20,243 bases of DNA from Plantago elongata. Lineage: Eukaryota > Streptophyta > Magnoliopsida > Lamiales > Plantaginaceae. The notes under the pieces were generated by a model. It was not told where the DNA came from, ran no database searches, and was given only the letters and a program-made list of their open reading frames with translations. The stretch is from positions 1 through 20,243 of the forward strand of contig JAYMSP010003313.1 of NCBI GenBank assembly GCA_036897095.1. Reading direction: 5' to 3'. Of the stretch, positions 19,846 to 20,243 are shown one piece after another (position 1 is the first letter of the stretch; each line of letters starts with the position of its first letter). The position numbers were made by a program, and so were the translations under genes.

Positions 19846-20243
19846 CCCGGCTATGTCAATCTTCGAGATTAGTACGAATTCAGATTTCTTTATTTATTTC
19901 ATACAAGTCTCACTATAGGTCAACCCAAGAGTCATCCTTCTTGTCTTCTTCTTCTTTTTCCTTTGTTCTAGGAATTAGGAAAGATAGTTCTGGAACACCA
20001 ACATGCATAATGGAAAGGAAAATAAAGATAGTTGTGGAACACCAACATGCATAATAGAAAGGAAAACGCAGAATATTATCTTTTACTTTGATGTGGAAAC
20101 GTAAGAATTTTATTGTCGTTAGAATATTTCAACTGGGCCTGTAGTTACAAAATTGATACACGAATCAAGATCGAGAAAAGGAAGTTTTCCAACCACGAAC
20201 TCAAACCCCATTGTGGAATCCTACTCAGGAGAATAGGGAGGTA
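19846..20243 (+). other. Plastid rpoC1-rpoC2 spacer, to window end
   Basis: This stretch directly follows the rpoC1 stop in the order of the plastid genome, where rpoC2 comes next on the same strand. It has no coding sequence and holds a 44-bp tandem repeat. The final 'gaatagggaggta' looks like the leader just before the rpoC2 start, so rpoC2 sequence may begin right beyond the window; this is from recall and unproven. Confidence 0.6.
19981..20068. repeat. Two 44-bp tandem repeats in the plastid-type spacer
   Basis: Units at 19981-20024 and 20025-20068 share 'aagatagtt.tggaacaccaacatgcataat.gaaaggaaaa' and differ at only a few positions. The repeat may already be present in the plastid genome of the species or may have formed after transfer. 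Confidence 0.93.

Overview
The window looks like nuclear DNA of a flowering plant, densely packed with decayed transposable elements and ending in a plastid-DNA insertion. The signs are a Mutator-like transposase (MULE), a LINE fragment, a Ty1/copia polymerase end, a large solo LTR with a target-site duplication, and a diverged copy of plastid rpoC1 with part of its group II intron. Grasses lack the rpoC1 intron, so a non-grass plant is likely. I could not identify the species. No intact host gene was found: every long reading frame carries stops, frameshifts or insertions. Layout. (1) 1-5100: a MULE transposase pseudogene on + (about 560-3540) faces a small GRF zinc-finger pseudogene on - (4214-4704). 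They converge on a gene-free spacer, and diverged direct repeats lie outside them. (2) 5100-6560: AT-rich DNA, then the C-terminal end of a LINE (reverse transcriptase tail plus RNase H) on -. (3) 6677 to about 17.9 kb, all on +: a 5'-truncated copia polymerase end (thumb/RNase H); a non-coding stretch with a TATA box; then a long, unidentified, broken, apparently intron-containing reading frame (8311 to about 16.2 kb); then an LTR-like non-coding region (about 16.7-17.9 kb). I read this as a degenerate copia element with an extra downstream gene, but that is inference. (4) Nested inside the extra gene is a 2763-bp solo LTR (8843-11605), bounded by TGTAA...TTACA and a perfect 5-bp duplication, GACAA. 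(5) About 17930-20243: plastid-derived DNA holding the 3' part of the rpoC1 intron, a broken rpoC1 exon 2, and the start of the rpoC1-rpoC2 spacer. How the parts relate: insertions are layered. The solo LTR landed in an already present copia-associated gene. The copia polymerase end adjoins a LINE remnant, and the plastid DNA adjoins the LTR-like region. Many premature stops replace Trp or Gln codons, and plastid Arg codons have become Gln, His, Cys or Trp. Both patterns fit long-term decay of methylated cytosines in silenced DNA.
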